Below, one piece after another: positions 36,018-45,356 of a DNA stretch of 64,000 nucleotides. Below the pieces are notes generated by a model. It saw nothing but the letters and a program-made list of their open reading frames with translations. It did not search any database and was not told the DNA's origin. The DNA comes from Chitinophagales bacterium (GTDB lineage Bacteria; Bacteroidota; Bacteroidia; Chitinophagales; JADIYW01), in the NCBI GenBank assembly GCA_019694955.1, contig JAIBAX010000005.1:62001-126000 (forward strand), read 5' to 3'. The stretch's first letter is position 1, and each line of letters begins with the position of its first letter. The position numbers were made by a program, and so were the translations under genes.

Positions 36018-36052
36018 GTTCTTGGTTCACGGTTCATGGTTCACGGTTCACG
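36018..36052. repeat. Heptamer repeat array GGTTCAC
   Basis: Five consecutive 7 bp units (GGTTCTT, GGTTCAC, GGTTCAT, GGTTCAC, GGTTCAC) lie directly before the 32 bp repeat array. A related array is found at 37176-37210, on the other side of the enoyl-CoA hydratase gene. Confidence 0.85.
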
Positions 36053-36299
36053 GAAATTTGGGGATTTGGAGATGTGAGAATGTGAAAATTTGGGGATTTG
36101 GAGATGTGAGAATGTGGAAATTTGGGGATTTGGAGATGTGAGAATGTGGAAATTTGGGGATGTGGAGATGTGAGAATGTGAAAATTTGGGGATGTGGAGA
36201 TGTGAGATGGGGATGTGGAGATGTGAGAATGTGAAAATTTGGAAATTTGGAGATGTGAGAATGTGGAAATTTGGAGATTTAGGGATGTGGTAATTTGCT
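36053..36299. repeat. 32 bp tandem repeat with 8 bp sub-period
   Basis: About seven and a half imperfect units of 32 bp, each built from four octamers of the general form GRRATKTG (for example GAAATTTG, GGGATTTG, GAGATGTG, AGAATGTG). One unit near 36205 is shortened. The minus-strand ORF through it (His/Ser/Ile repeats) is a by-product. There are no spacers of unique sequence, so this is not CRISPR. Confidence 0.9.
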
Positions 36300-36406
36300 C
36301 ACACTTCACGGCGAATCTCATCCGTGGTAATGACCATTTGACAGTTGACCATTTAACTAACCATCAGAAATCTTACCACTTAAGACTAACAACTAACAAC
36401 ATAAAT

Positions 36407-37168
36407 ATGGATTTTATACGAATTGAAAGAAAGGAGAATTTTGCTATTGTTGCCTTAGACAGGGGAAAATCAAATCCGATGAATCATCAACTGGTGATGG
36501 AACTCAGGAAAACCATTGCTGATATATCAGCAGATACTGCGATGAAAGGAATGATACTCACCGGAAAGGAGCATTTTTTTACGGCAGGATTGGATTTATT
36601 GGAACTTTTCTATTACGATCAGGAACAGTTCAGAATATTTTGGAGTGATTTTGCTAAGTTGATTTATGAACTTGCCGCCTTTGACAAACCTTTGGTGTGT
36701 GCTATCACGGGACACAGTCCTGCCGGTGGAACAGTGATGGCTGTTTGTGCCGATTATCGCATCATGGCAGACGGCAATTATAAGATTGGTTTGAATGAAA
36801 TCCCCGTAGGCATTGTTGTCCCGGAAGGGATTTTTGCCTTATATGCAGTGCTATTAGGAGAAAAACGGGCTTATCAATACTTACTAGAAGGGAAACTATA
36901 TGCGCCACAACATGCCTTAGATATTGGCATGGTGGACGAAGTCGTTACCTCAGAACAGGTATTGGAAAAAGCGGAAGCGCAGATGCGTATTTATACCGGA
37001 TTCAACGAAAACGCTTGGCGGACAACCAAAAGGAACCTTAGAAGAGAAGTATTAACCAGAATGGATTTCAGCAAAGGGGATGAATTTGAAAAAGGTCAGC
37101 AACAATGGTGGTCTCCTGAATGCAGGGCTATTTTGCAGGGTTTTGTAGATAAATTTGGGAAGAAGTAA
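36407..37168 (+). CDS. Enoyl-CoA hydratase/isomerase family protein
   Basis: A 253-residue crotonase. FTAGLDLLELF follows the usual K-x-x-F-x-x-G-x-D pattern (EHFFTAGLDL) and CAITGHSPAGGTVMAVCADYR gives the oxyanion-hole strand and helix. The glutamate normally found in hydratases is not obvious in the Gly-Glu positions, and IPVGIVVPEGIFALY resembles delta3,delta2-enoyl-CoA isomerases, so isomerase is as likely as hydratase. The ATG at 36407 is chosen; upstream codons come from repeat DNA. It is flanked on both sides by GGTTCNC arrays. Confidence 0.85.
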   Translation: MDFIRIERKENFAIVALDRGKSNPMNHQLVMELRKTIADISADTAMKGMILTGKEHFFTAGLDLLELFYYDQEQFRIFWSDFAKLIYELAAFDKPLVCAITGHSPAGGTVMAVCADYRIMADGNYKIGLNEIPVGIVVPEGIFALYAVLLGEKRAYQYLLEGKLYAPQHALDIGMVDEVVTSEQVLEKAEAQMRIYTGFNENAWRTTKRNLRREVLTRMDFSKGDEFEKGQQQWWSPECRAILQGFVDKFGKK

Positions 37169-37175
37169 TGGTGTT

Positions 37176-37210
37176 GTTCTCGGTTCTCGGTTCTCGGTTC
37201 ACGGTTCACA
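37176..37210. repeat. Heptamer repeat array GGTTCTC/GGTTCAC
   Basis: About four to five units of 7 bp immediately after the enoyl-CoA hydratase gene, related to the array at 36018-36052. Confidence 0.8.
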
Positions 37211-37297
37211 GTGTACGGATGTCGTAATACGCAATACGAGCGTCGCTGGACTAATAAAGGAGATTTGGGAATGTGAAGGTTCACACGTCAAATTAGT

Positions 37298-37918
37298 TTA
37301 AAATATTAAGAACCCGATTCCCGTTCTTAAGGAAAAACCTGTTGAAGGAGTATTATTGCTTTTACCTGCAAACAAATTTGCAGAATATCTTCCAAAATTA
37401 AACCACCCATATTCAGAGTTCACGGGTATGTTTGTTTGATCCAAAAAAATACCAATATCTAACATTAACCATCTTTTAAATATATATTGATAACCGCCAC
37501 CAAGTTTCCAATTTCTAAAAGGAACCTTATTATATTCAATATTATTCGCATTAAAATTTGCAAAACCAAAATGATAGGTAAACTCCGTATATCCGCCTAA
37601 AGGTGGATTCACAATACTTTTTCTCCAGAACTTCTTTAATCCAACACCAAATCTATTTTCGTGGATGGTAAATTTACTAGTAGCTCCTGTATTGAAATTA
37701 TACACTTCAGAAGGTTTGTTTAAAAATCTATAATCAAATCTAAGGCTTGCACCTTTAAATAAGAGATACTCTACAGATACATTTGCACCACGATCTAAAT
37801 AGGAAGCTGTCAAATCAGACATTATAAAAAACCTTTTACCTAAATGTCCTGGCACTTGAGAGAATATTTCAGATGAAATAAGGCAAAAAAAAGTCAGAAT
37901 AACAAGTGATTTTCTCAT
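37298..37918 (-). CDS. Outer membrane beta-barrel protein, hypothetical
   Basis: A 206-residue protein with a signal peptide (SLVILTFFCLISSEIFSQ) and alternating strands with many aromatic residues (SLRFDYRFLNK, YTEFTYHFGFANF, LGGGYQYIFKRWLMLDIGI) ending in F, as expected for a small barrel. It follows the lipoprotein gene after one base. Function unknown, but it probably works with the lipoprotein and the M48 peptidase encoded upstream. Confidence 0.75.
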   Translation of the reverse strand: MRKSLVILTFFCLISSEIFSQVPGHLGKRFFIMSDLTASYLDRGANVSVEYLLFKGASLRFDYRFLNKPSEVYNFNTGATSKFTIHENRFGVGLKKFWRKSIVNPPLGGYTEFTYHFGFANFNANNIEYNKVPFRNWKLGGGYQYIFKRWLMLDIGIFLDQTNIPVNSEYGWFNFGRYSANLFAGKSNNTPSTGFSLRTGIGFLIF

Positions 37919-37919
37919 C

Positions 37920-38663
37920 TTACTTTAAGGATTTTAATTTTAAGAATGAATTATAAATAACATTATCCAAGTATGTTTGTGAAGGCTTTTCTTTCATTGT
38001 CAACTCTTCCAAATAGACAATTTCTCCCAACTCAGCATCAACAATTATGTTATAGTATAGTGTTACATAATTGCCTTTAAATGCCTTTAGCGGTGCCACA
38101 AAAAGATATAAATAATTACTTTTATATGTATTTTTAACACTTATAACACCTTGAATAGCAAAATACTTGGTGCCATATTTTTCGATAAGTTCTTCGAAAT
38201 CAGGATTTATCTTTTGTGTCACAACCGTCTTTCTAGTTTTTTGCGTATATCTATTTACAAACAGCTTAACTTTGGTTTGTTCCAACTTAATATTTTGGAA
38301 TGTAATAGCACTAAAAACTTGATCCTTTAATGGTTTTAATAAGTTGTAATATATACTATCCGTTTCTTTAATCTTTTCAGGCTCAACAATAGATAATTTT
38401 ATATCATTTTTATCTGCACAATACTTCAATGAATTTAAAAAATTGGACTTCACCTCCGCGGTTTTATCATAAGATTCAGGGAATGTTTTCTTCTTCTCTA
38501 AATAGTATACATCCGGCGCAATGCTAACAATTTTCTTAATTTCTTTGATGCTATTTTTTTCCAAAGGTTTCTTAACTATAACCCCACGATAATAACGTCC
38601 CATACAGGAAGTAGTTAAAAAAACACTCAATATGCATATCACAAATAATTGAACCTGTCTCAT
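37920..38663 (-). CDS. Predicted lipoprotein, 247 residues
   Basis: Signal peptide with lipobox (VFLTTSC, Cys at residue 20), then a mixed alpha/beta region (KKIVSIAPDVYYL, FSAITFQNIKLEQTK, YLYLFVAPLKAFKGNYV). The pattern of a short N-terminal strand, a central AIQGVIS-like strand and a late YLEELTMK resembles periplasmic proteins that form ring-like assemblies, but I cannot name it. It overlaps the broken M48 gene by 4 bp (ATGA) and precedes the barrel gene by 1 bp. Confidence 0.72.
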   Translation of the reverse strand: MRQVQLFVICILSVFLTTSCMGRYYRGVIVKKPLEKNSIKEIKKIVSIAPDVYYLEKKKTFPESYDKTAEVKSNFLNSLKYCADKNDIKLSIVEPEKIKETDSIYYNLLKPLKDQVFSAITFQNIKLEQTKVKLFVNRYTQKTRKTVVTQKINPDFEELIEKYGTKYFAIQGVISVKNTYKSNYLYLFVAPLKAFKGNYVTLYYNIIVDAELGEIVYLEELTMKEKPSQTYLDNVIYNSFLKLKSLK

Positions 38664-40167
38664 CTTATTTCTTTTAGAAGTGCATTAACATGAAGATGGT
38701 ACTTTCCATTTGGGAACTTTTGGAGATACTCCTCAAAAATATTTATTGCTTGGGAAGAGAAATCCTCTAAGAAGTTTAGTTTCCCAGCAAACAGCAATAT
38801 TGCCTCACTATCAGGGAATTTTTCTTTTCTTCGATTAACGACATTTAAGGACAACTCACTAAACTTTTCTTTGTTCTCTATTAACCTCTGAAATGCTTTG
38901 GCATAAGCACCAAACCCATCACTTTCTGACTCAGCAAATTCATCAACAGTATAATCTAAAACTTCATTATTTAAATAGTAGTTTGTCCAATACAAAGCAG
39001 CGCAAATCATCTCTTGCAAGTATTTATTACTAGAAAAGGTATCACTTAAAACTAAACTTTCGTACAAAAGCTTTCTAAACTTAAGTTTCTGATAACAATT
39101 TTGTACAATTTCAAAATCTACGACATTTTATATAAAATAAAAACCTTGTTCAGAAATTAGAAAATATGGTTGATTATCAAGAGTATCTACATGTGATTCC
39201 ATTATGAGTGAATCAATCCTTACTTTAATATCTGGATGAGTGCTAAGAACATCTTCTGAAGCAATCTTGCTAGAGTCAACCTCTGCTTCTTCAAAAGTTT
39301 CGATGGAAGATGTTTCTTTCTCTTCATTTCTTACAGCCTTAACAGTTGTTTTCACCTCAGGTTCACGCGTTTTCAAAACAGTGCTTTTCTCTTTGTAAAA
39401 TACCGCTGAATCTGCATTGAAAAGTTCTGACAAGTCGACAAATTCTCTGTTAATACCATTCTCAATACTGTCTAGTATATTCATTACCTGTAATGCAGCA
39501 GTTTGATTATAGCCTAATTCTTTAAATAGCTTAAAGCCTTCTCTATCTGCTTCCAACTCTTGCTCTCTAGAGTAAGACAATGCTTTTAGATAATTTTCGA
39601 AATCCTCTTCAATATTTAATTTATCGTCCTTTCCATTAAGGCTTAAACTATATTCAAATTGCTTTAAGCTATGTTTTAATTTATAATGCGCTATTTCATG
39701 GCATAAGACAAAAGCAATTTGTGCCTCATTTTCTAATAACTTTAAAAGCGGTAAATTAAATACAATAGTACCATCCACAAAAGTAGCAGCATTGGGAATG
39801 TCATATCTTGTCACAAAAACATTAACTTCTTTTCTTACATCTGGCTCATTTGCTAAGATTTTATCCAATATAGAAGTAATATAATTACTCATAGTATCAT
39901 TATAGTAAATCTGACCACTTTGCAATGAAAAGCCGAAGACAATGAGAACTCTTCTTTATCTTCTTTAGCCAATTTACTAGAAGAAATAAACTTATTAATT
40001 TCAGTTTTTTTTTGTGCAGTGGATTGAAGAATTTCCTCTGGAATCAATGGGTTTAACTTAATTGGAGTATAATTTTTTTCAAAATCTTGCGCATATATTG
40101 TTCTTGCAACCAATAAAAATAAAAGAAATAATACCTGTTTTGACATCTGATTGTATAACTTGTGCAA
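38660..40167 (-). pseudogene. M48 family metallopeptidase, interrupted by a frameshift and a stop codon
   Basis: Three consecutive pieces make one gene. 40167-39889 gives a signal peptide (QVLFLLFLLVARTIYAQ) and N-terminal region. 39925-39131 gives the zinc peptidase domain, with LCHEIAHYKLKH and REQELEADREGF as metal site. 39127-38660 gives a helical C-terminal part ending in tetratricopeptide-like helices. The first join needs one extra T in the T4 run at 39928-39931, which would give SSAFSLQSGQIYY. The second is an in-frame TAA at 39128-39130 (probably from CAA), after which the same frame continues NVVDFEIVQNCYQ. A sequencing error could mimic either lesion. Confidence 0.75.
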
Positions 40168-40434
40168 AAAAAAGTAAAACCTATTAAAGAGTAAAAGCCC
40201 AATACTTTTATTATTAATAACTTAATATCTGCTACCGAACCTTACAAACTCAAGAGCATTTAAACTCAGAATCCGCGTTAGACTTAGTAACGAAAGGAAA
40301 TTATATAAAATAGCTATGATATGAAGTAGAATTTTCTTATAGTAATTTCTAATGCTGATGCTGGGTTAAAAGTGATTGGTAACATATTTTCACAAATTAC
40401 TATCCACTTCCTTCTTAACTTTGTAAAAAAAATT

Positions 40435-40944
40435 ATGCAGACACACTCCTCTCTTCTTTTGCGAATCAGAATTACGTTGGTAATTTTTATGATTGCACTT
40501 GCTCTAAGTGGCATCACCGCTTTTCCGATTGTTTGGGAAATAAACACCTTATTGCCGTGGCTCAATGCGCAGGATTGGATTACCCAATATTTTCCTAACA
40601 TGCTCGCCTTTTTAAACCATATCCACGAAGGCGTAAACATGATGAACACAAACTATAAGTTTATCTTTTATGGAACTGACTGGCTGGCTTTTGCACATAT
40701 CGTTATCGCCATTGCTTTTATCGGACCACTCAGAGACCCAGTAAGAAATAAATGGGTCATTGACTTCGGCATCATCAACTGCTTACTAGTATTTCCGCTT
40801 GCTTTCATCATGGGACCTATTCGCGAAATACCGCTTATTTGGCGTATCATCGATTGTAGCTTTGGTGTTTTTGGTTTGATTCCCTTATTTTTAGTGAGAA
40901 AGTGGATAAATGAATTAGAAATAAGAAGTTCTGCCGCCCATTAA
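40435..40944 (+). CDS. Four-helix integral membrane protein, hypothetical
   Basis: A 169-residue protein with about four predicted membrane segments (ITLVIFMIALALSGITAF, FAHIVIAIAFIGPL, IINCLLVFPLAFIMGPI, FGVFGLIPLFLV). The ATG at 40435 follows a TAACTTTG -7 element after 11 bp. No family recognised; it could be a small cytochrome-like or heme-sensing membrane protein, but no conserved paired histidines are clear. Confidence 0.75.
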   Translation: MQTHSSLLLRIRITLVIFMIALALSGITAFPIVWEINTLLPWLNAQDWITQYFPNMLAFLNHIHEGVNMMNTNYKFIFYGTDWLAFAHIVIAIAFIGPLRDPVRNKWVIDFGIINCLLVFPLAFIMGPIREIPLIWRIIDCSFGVFGLIPLFLVRKWINELEIRSSAAH

Positions 40945-40967
40945 AGAAATGATGGCAGAACTTCTTA
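40922..40967. terminator. Inverted repeat between convergent genes
   Basis: A perfect 14 bp stem (TAAGAAGTTCTGCC at 40922-40935 with its complement at 40954-40967) with an 18-base loop that includes the stop codon of the upstream gene. The next gene converges at 40978. No strong T-tract, so terminator function is plausible, not proven. Confidence 0.45.
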
Positions 40968-40977
40968 GAAATCTTCT

Positions 40978-42660
40978 CTAATTGTGCTCATAAACATTCA
41001 AATCCTCTGGATATTTAATCGTATAGACAAATTTCAACTTTTTGGATTCTCCGGGTTGAAGTTTTAAATTCCATGTCAGCTTACCATATTCCTCTACGAT
41101 TAATGCGCCACCAGTTTCATCTAAAGTCACTTCTATATCGTCTGTTTTTGAAATAGGATACTGATCTAAGACCTCGATCTCTATTGGGTAAGACTTATTG
41201 TTCTTGACGATGATTTCATAAGCCTTTGTTTCACGTTTTTTACTACCGACTACTTTTGTGACGGCATAATCGTTTAGTTTATTGCGCTTCACATTTACTT
41301 TCTCGTCCCTACCTAAAGAAATCAATAAAGTATCAGCGCTAACATTGGGATTTATGTACGATTTTCCAACATACATATCATCGAAAAAGATGGTGGTCTC
41401 TCCTGCTAAAAGGTTGTACTTACCCCAATCGGTAACCCTTGCCAGCAGAAATGCGCCTACATCCAATTTTGGCACTGCATGGTAATTATAAATGGCAGGT
41501 AAGCTGATTTCCTGAATCGCAACGATATGCTCTTTTCCATCACTTTCGATATCCTGCAAGTCTTCAATATCATATTCTACCATCATATCTCCTTCATAAA
41601 CAGTAACATTATTGTCTTTGATATTCAACCCGTTCTTAAAATCATCTAAATTATAACTTCCGTTCACATCTCCACTAAAACCGTAGGCAATATTCATAGT
41701 ATTAGAAAGACCCTCTGCAGACTTTTCTAAACCCGGTTTGTAGGCGTCAACATCTTCTAATTTCTTATTATAATAATCCGGCTGCATGAAATCGACAAAA
41801 ATAGGATATAAGATGGGGCGGCTATGGTTCTGGTTTGGATTTGCCGTTGAAAGCTTCACCTTCACATCTTTCCAGTCGTAACCGGAATTCTGAACGATTT
41901 TTGCACGACATGACAATTCCAATGGCTTGGTAGTATTGGCACATCTAATTTCGTAGGTCGGCACCCAATAAGCAGTAGTGATAAGGTAAGACGCTTTAAA
42001 TGCTACCGTTTTTGCCTCTTTTGAATAAACTTTTAAAACGATTTCTCTCACAGACTTAGAAGTACCATTCGAACTTCCCTGATAGATTTGGTTATTCAAA
42101 GTCGCAATCGTTTCTTGCATTTCATTATACTTCAGCTGTGCATCATAAAGCAACCTATTCAACTCTAGTTGCTTTGCAAAATTCAACTCTAGGAGCTGTT
42201 TTAGCAAATCAGGTTTCAATCCTTCTTGCTCATTGCCCAATTTATTGTTTGAATAGAGCAACTGAAGGCTATTGCGGTACACTTCCATTTCCTTCAATAT
42301 GAATCCGGCATCATTCTGGAGTAATTTCACAGAATCCTGCCAGATTTTCACTTTAGTAGGGTTGGCGAGTTTATTTGGCTCAACAAGATAATTTATTCGT
42401 GTGCTTACTGACAATATTTTAATATCGCTCCCTTTTGAACCCACTTGGATAGAATTCTCATCTATTAAATTGCTCACATTTGTAAGAATCACTTCGCTAT
42501 TCCCTTCCGGAATGGATGCCGACCCAACACGGGTTTCCTTTGCGTAATTTCTATAAATGGTAACCTCTACCACTTTAGAATTTTCAATCGTAACAGAAGC
42601 ATGTGCTGCCATTACCCAAGCACACATCATCCCTAAAAAGACCGTTATTTTTTTCATCAC
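40978..42660 (-). CDS. DUF4139 domain protein, exported
   Basis: A 560-residue protein: signal peptide (ITVFLGMMCAWVMAAHA), an N-terminal DUF4140-like domain (VVEVTIYRNYAKETRVGSA), a central coiled coil (about residues 130-200, rich in Leu/Glu/Asn), then a long DUF4139 beta region (ITTAYWVPTYEIRC, YDWKDVKVKLSTANPN) ending with WNLKLQPGESKKLKFVYTI. The family is conserved but of unknown function (distantly called mucoidy inhibitor-like). It is transcribed with the rhodanese gene upstream on the same strand. Confidence 0.85.
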   Translation of the reverse strand: MMKKITVFLGMMCAWVMAAHASVTIENSKVVEVTIYRNYAKETRVGSASIPEGNSEVILTNVSNLIDENSIQVGSKGSDIKILSVSTRINYLVEPNKLANPTKVKIWQDSVKLLQNDAGFILKEMEVYRNSLQLLYSNNKLGNEQEGLKPDLLKQLLELNFAKQLELNRLLYDAQLKYNEMQETIATLNNQIYQGSSNGTSKSVREIVLKVYSKEAKTVAFKASYLITTAYWVPTYEIRCANTTKPLELSCRAKIVQNSGYDWKDVKVKLSTANPNQNHSRPILYPIFVDFMQPDYYNKKLEDVDAYKPGLEKSAEGLSNTMNIAYGFSGDVNGSYNLDDFKNGLNIKDNNVTVYEGDMMVEYDIEDLQDIESDGKEHIVAIQEISLPAIYNYHAVPKLDVGAFLLARVTDWGKYNLLAGETTIFFDDMYVGKSYINPNVSADTLLISLGRDEKVNVKRNKLNDYAVTKVVGSKKRETKAYEIIVKNNKSYPIEIEVLDQYPISKTDDIEVTLDETGGALIVEEYGKLTWNLKLQPGESKKLKFVYTIKYPEDLNVYEHN

Positions 42661-42719
42661 CTATATTTTTAATTACTAATAATTTATACCAATAATGCCG
42701 AATGACCAATACTTATTAA

Positions 42720-43304
42720 CTATTCACCAATATCTATTGACTTTTGACCAAAATCATTCACATCCGTTCCTTCAAATTCTACATCGCCGTTAAATACTGA
42801 AATCAGATCCGCCAGTTCATATACATTTTTGTATCCATAGCCATAGAGATTGATAAATGTAGGGATATTCAATGCGAGCGTAAGTTCCTGTTCGCTTTTC
42901 ACTTTGGGGATTTTGGGGATATATACTTTTGAAGCAAAATTGATGGGGTCATCATCAAAATTATTATTACAATAGATTAAAATTCTGGTGGTGTCCGTAG
43001 GAATATACTTCGCAAGATTGGCTTGTGTAAAATCAGAAAAATTGATGTTTATAGCGCCCTTAACATGCTTGCGGTCATACATTTCTTTGGAACGGGCATC
43101 TAAAATAATGGTGTTCGCATCTTTAGACATTTCTATAAATTGAGCCAAATGCACCAATCTATCCTTACGGTATGTTTTTACCTCTTGAACAAGTCGTTCG
43201 TAGGCGTCGAAGTCAACCCTCGAGGTTGGCAGGAAAAATGTTTGTGCCGCCGCCATCATGCATATAGACATTAGCGCAAGCATGGTGAAATTCATTTTCT
43301 TCAT
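42720..43304 (-). CDS. Exported rhodanese-like protein
   Basis: A 194-residue protein with a signal peptide (MLALMSICMMAAAQ region) and a rhodanese domain: TIILDARSKEMYDRKHVKGAI is the CH2A-like motif, and ILIYCNNN holds the loop cysteine. Periplasmic rhodaneses move sulfur or act as redox partners. It is divergent from the LytS-type kinase gene, with the direct repeats at 43358-43390 in between. Confidence 0.82.
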   Translation of the reverse strand: MKKMNFTMLALMSICMMAAAQTFFLPTSRVDFDAYERLVQEVKTYRKDRLVHLAQFIEMSKDANTIILDARSKEMYDRKHVKGAININFSDFTQANLAKYIPTDTTRILIYCNNNFDDDPINFASKVYIPKIPKVKSEQELTLALNIPTFINLYGYGYKNVYELADLISVFNGDVEFEGTDVNDFGQKSIDIGE

Positions 43305-43357
43305 ATTTGTAAATTTTATGCCTCAAAAATATAAGGAGAAAAATTGCGAAATCAGAC

Positions 43358-43390
43358 CACTTGGTGAAACGCCTTTCTCACTTGGTGAAA
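43358..43390. promoter_or_regulatory. Likely LytTR-type operator: two direct repeats at 21 bp period
   Basis: CACTTGGTGAAA occurs at 43358-43369 and again, identically, at 43379-43390. The 21 bp period equals two helical turns, as in AgrA/LytTR binding sites. It lies 26-58 bp upstream of the -7 element of the kinase/LytTR operon and 54 bp from the divergent rhodanese start. The most economical reading is autoregulation by the response regulator encoded at 45357-46109, possibly also controlling the rhodanese gene. Confidence 0.6.
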
Positions 43391-43415
43391 TCTTAGCGAT
43401 TCCCATTTTATTGCG

Positions 43416-43423
43416 TAATTTTG
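43416..43423 (+). promoter_or_regulatory. -7 promoter element TAATTTTG for the LytS/LytTR operon
   Basis: A perfect TAnnTTTG that ends four bases before the ATG at 43428, so the transcript is expected to be leaderless or nearly so. Confidence 0.5.
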
Positions 43424-43427
43424 TATC

Positions 43428-45353
43428 ATGAAGTTTATCGGGACACATCTTTTTTGTTGGATATTAATGCTGCATGTTTATAGCATTTTCGGGCAAGAGG
43501 TCATTCAACCCGGATCGGTATCAAATTCAACGGAAAAAATCATTCAGGCAACAGAAGAATTAAACCAGTCTTTTAAGAATAAAGACATGTCCACAACTGC
43601 GGCCGCTTATGAAAAGATTGGCAATGAATATTTCGCTAAAAAAGAATATGGCAAAGCAGAAACGAATTACTTAAAAGCACAAGAGATCTATCAACAACTG
43701 GGAAAAAAGAAAGATATTGCCCGTGTAAGCAGGCAATTGGGGAAAGTACAAGAAGCATTGAATAAAATCCCTCAAGCGATGGAGAACTTCAAGCAAGCCG
43801 CCGACAATAGCAGTCAACCTGCAAAAAATGATGACAAAGTCAAGCCGGAAATGGACCATAACCAACCAAATATAGCTTCTGAAGATATTTCCAGCCCGAC
43901 AAACACAGGTGAAATAGCATTTGACGACTATGCGCTCAACTATAATGATTTTAACCGTTTAAAAAATGAAAAGAATTTAGCCGTTCAAGAAGGTTTTTTT
44001 AAATCCAATATTGCCCTTTTGGAAAACAAAGCAGAAAAACCGGAATTACAATTGGAACTAATCGATCAGTATAGTCAGCTGGGGGATGTGCAACTTTCAC
44101 AAAACAAATTACCGGAGGCTATTTACAATTATACGAATGCGTATGAGTCTGCCGGGGTTTCTAACCCTCAAGGGCTGGTGAATTATGGCAACAAACTCTC
44201 CAATGCCTACACCATTGCAGGCAAATATGACGACGCCATAAAAGTGCAAAAAGACATCTTAGCACAAAAAACCATTCAAGAAAATCCCGCTTTAAAAATC
44301 AATCAAATCCAACATCTCGCAGAGATACTTGTAAAAAAAGACGATACCGAAGAGGCTTTAGCCTTGTATAAAAATAGCTATCAGTTGGCATTAGAAAACA
44401 AAAACACATTACAGGCAAAGAATAGCGTTGAAGGAATGGCAAAAATCTACCTACAAAGGAATCAGCAAGAGATGAGCATTAATATTTACAAACATTTCCT
44501 TTCAGTCTTAGATACCTTGGTAAAAAGTGATAGCAGCATCGTTGATGCAAAAATTTTACAAGCTACTGAAGACAAAATCACTCAATTAGAAAAAGAAAAA
44601 ATTTTGCAGGATGAATTGCTAAAAAAGAAAAACCGCTTTAGCATACTACTTGTCGTTGCTTTAATATCTTCCTTACTGCTTTCTATTTTAATTTTCCGTG
44701 CGTTGCGTGCCATCCAAACGAAAAACAAGCATATTCAGCTGGCATCTTTGCGGAGAGAAATGAACCCACATTTTATCTTCAACAGCCTGAACAGCATCAA
44801 TCAATATATTTCTACTAATAATGAATTGGAAGCCAATAAATACTTGACGGCATATTCTACGCTGATGCGAAAAATCATGGAAAACTCTAACAAGGATTTC
44901 ATTTCTTTGCATGTGGAACTCGACCTATTACAGAAATACCTTTCGTTAGAAAAATTGCGCTTCCCAGATAAATTCGACTACGAAATCGACCTCGACAGTG
45001 GCATCGATATTGATGCAGTACAGGTGCCAAACATGTTGATACAGCCGCAATTAGAAAATGCCATTTGGCATGGCTTGCGCTATAAAGATGAAAAAGGGAA
45101 GCTTACTTTAAGCATTCACCAAAATGGCGATAGCATCATCATTAAGATTCAGGATAATGGCATCGGCATTTCCAACAGCAAAGCCTTAAAGACCAAAAAC
45201 CAACAAAGCCATCAATCAATAGGTATCAACAATTCTGAGGAAAGAATACGACTCCTCAATGAACTCTATGACAAGAATATCGCCTTAAAAATATCAGAAC
45301 TTCAAGCCCCGCAACAGGGAACATTGGTACGTATCAGTTACAAAATTCAATAA
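43428..45353 (+). CDS. LytS-family sensor histidine kinase with TPR sensor region
   Basis: A 641-residue kinase. The N-terminal signal (FCWILMLHVYSIFG) leads into a helical repeat region with TPR character (about residues 60-350, KAETNYLKAQEIYQQLGKKK). One membrane segment follows at about residues 405-425 (FSILLVVALISSLLLSIL). The cytoplasmic part has the His_kinase motif REMNPHFIFNSLNS with His448, and a GHKL ATPase domain (QPQLENAIWHGLRY, QDNGIGISNS). It senses an unknown periplasmic signal and phosphorylates the LytTR regulator encoded 3 bp downstream. Confidence 0.93.
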   Translation: MKFIGTHLFCWILMLHVYSIFGQEVIQPGSVSNSTEKIIQATEELNQSFKNKDMSTTAAAYEKIGNEYFAKKEYGKAETNYLKAQEIYQQLGKKKDIARVSRQLGKVQEALNKIPQAMENFKQAADNSSQPAKNDDKVKPEMDHNQPNIASEDISSPTNTGEIAFDDYALNYNDFNRLKNEKNLAVQEGFFKSNIALLENKAEKPELQLELIDQYSQLGDVQLSQNKLPEAIYNYTNAYESAGVSNPQGLVNYGNKLSNAYTIAGKYDDAIKVQKDILAQKTIQENPALKINQIQHLAEILVKKDDTEEALALYKNSYQLALENKNTLQAKNSVEGMAKIYLQRNQQEMSINIYKHFLSVLDTLVKSDSSIVDAKILQATEDKITQLEKEKILQDELLKKKNRFSILLVVALISSLLLSILIFRALRAIQTKNKHIQLASLRREMNPHFIFNSLNSINQYISTNNELEANKYLTAYSTLMRKIMENSNKDFISLHVELDLLQKYLSLEKLRFPDKFDYEIDLDSGIDIDAVQVPNMLIQPQLENAIWHGLRYKDEKGKLTLSIHQNGDSIIIKIQDNGIGISNSKALKTKNQQSHQSIGINNSEERIRLLNELYDKNIALKISELQAPQQGTLVRISYKIQ

Positions 45354-45356
45354 ATA

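Noticed and set aside
36034-36321. Repetitive ORF (Ser/His/Ile/Thr repeats) on the minus strand, and a possible CRISPR array
   Set aside because: The 32 bp units are contiguous without unique spacers and built of octamers; this is a minisatellite, and the ORF only reflects it.
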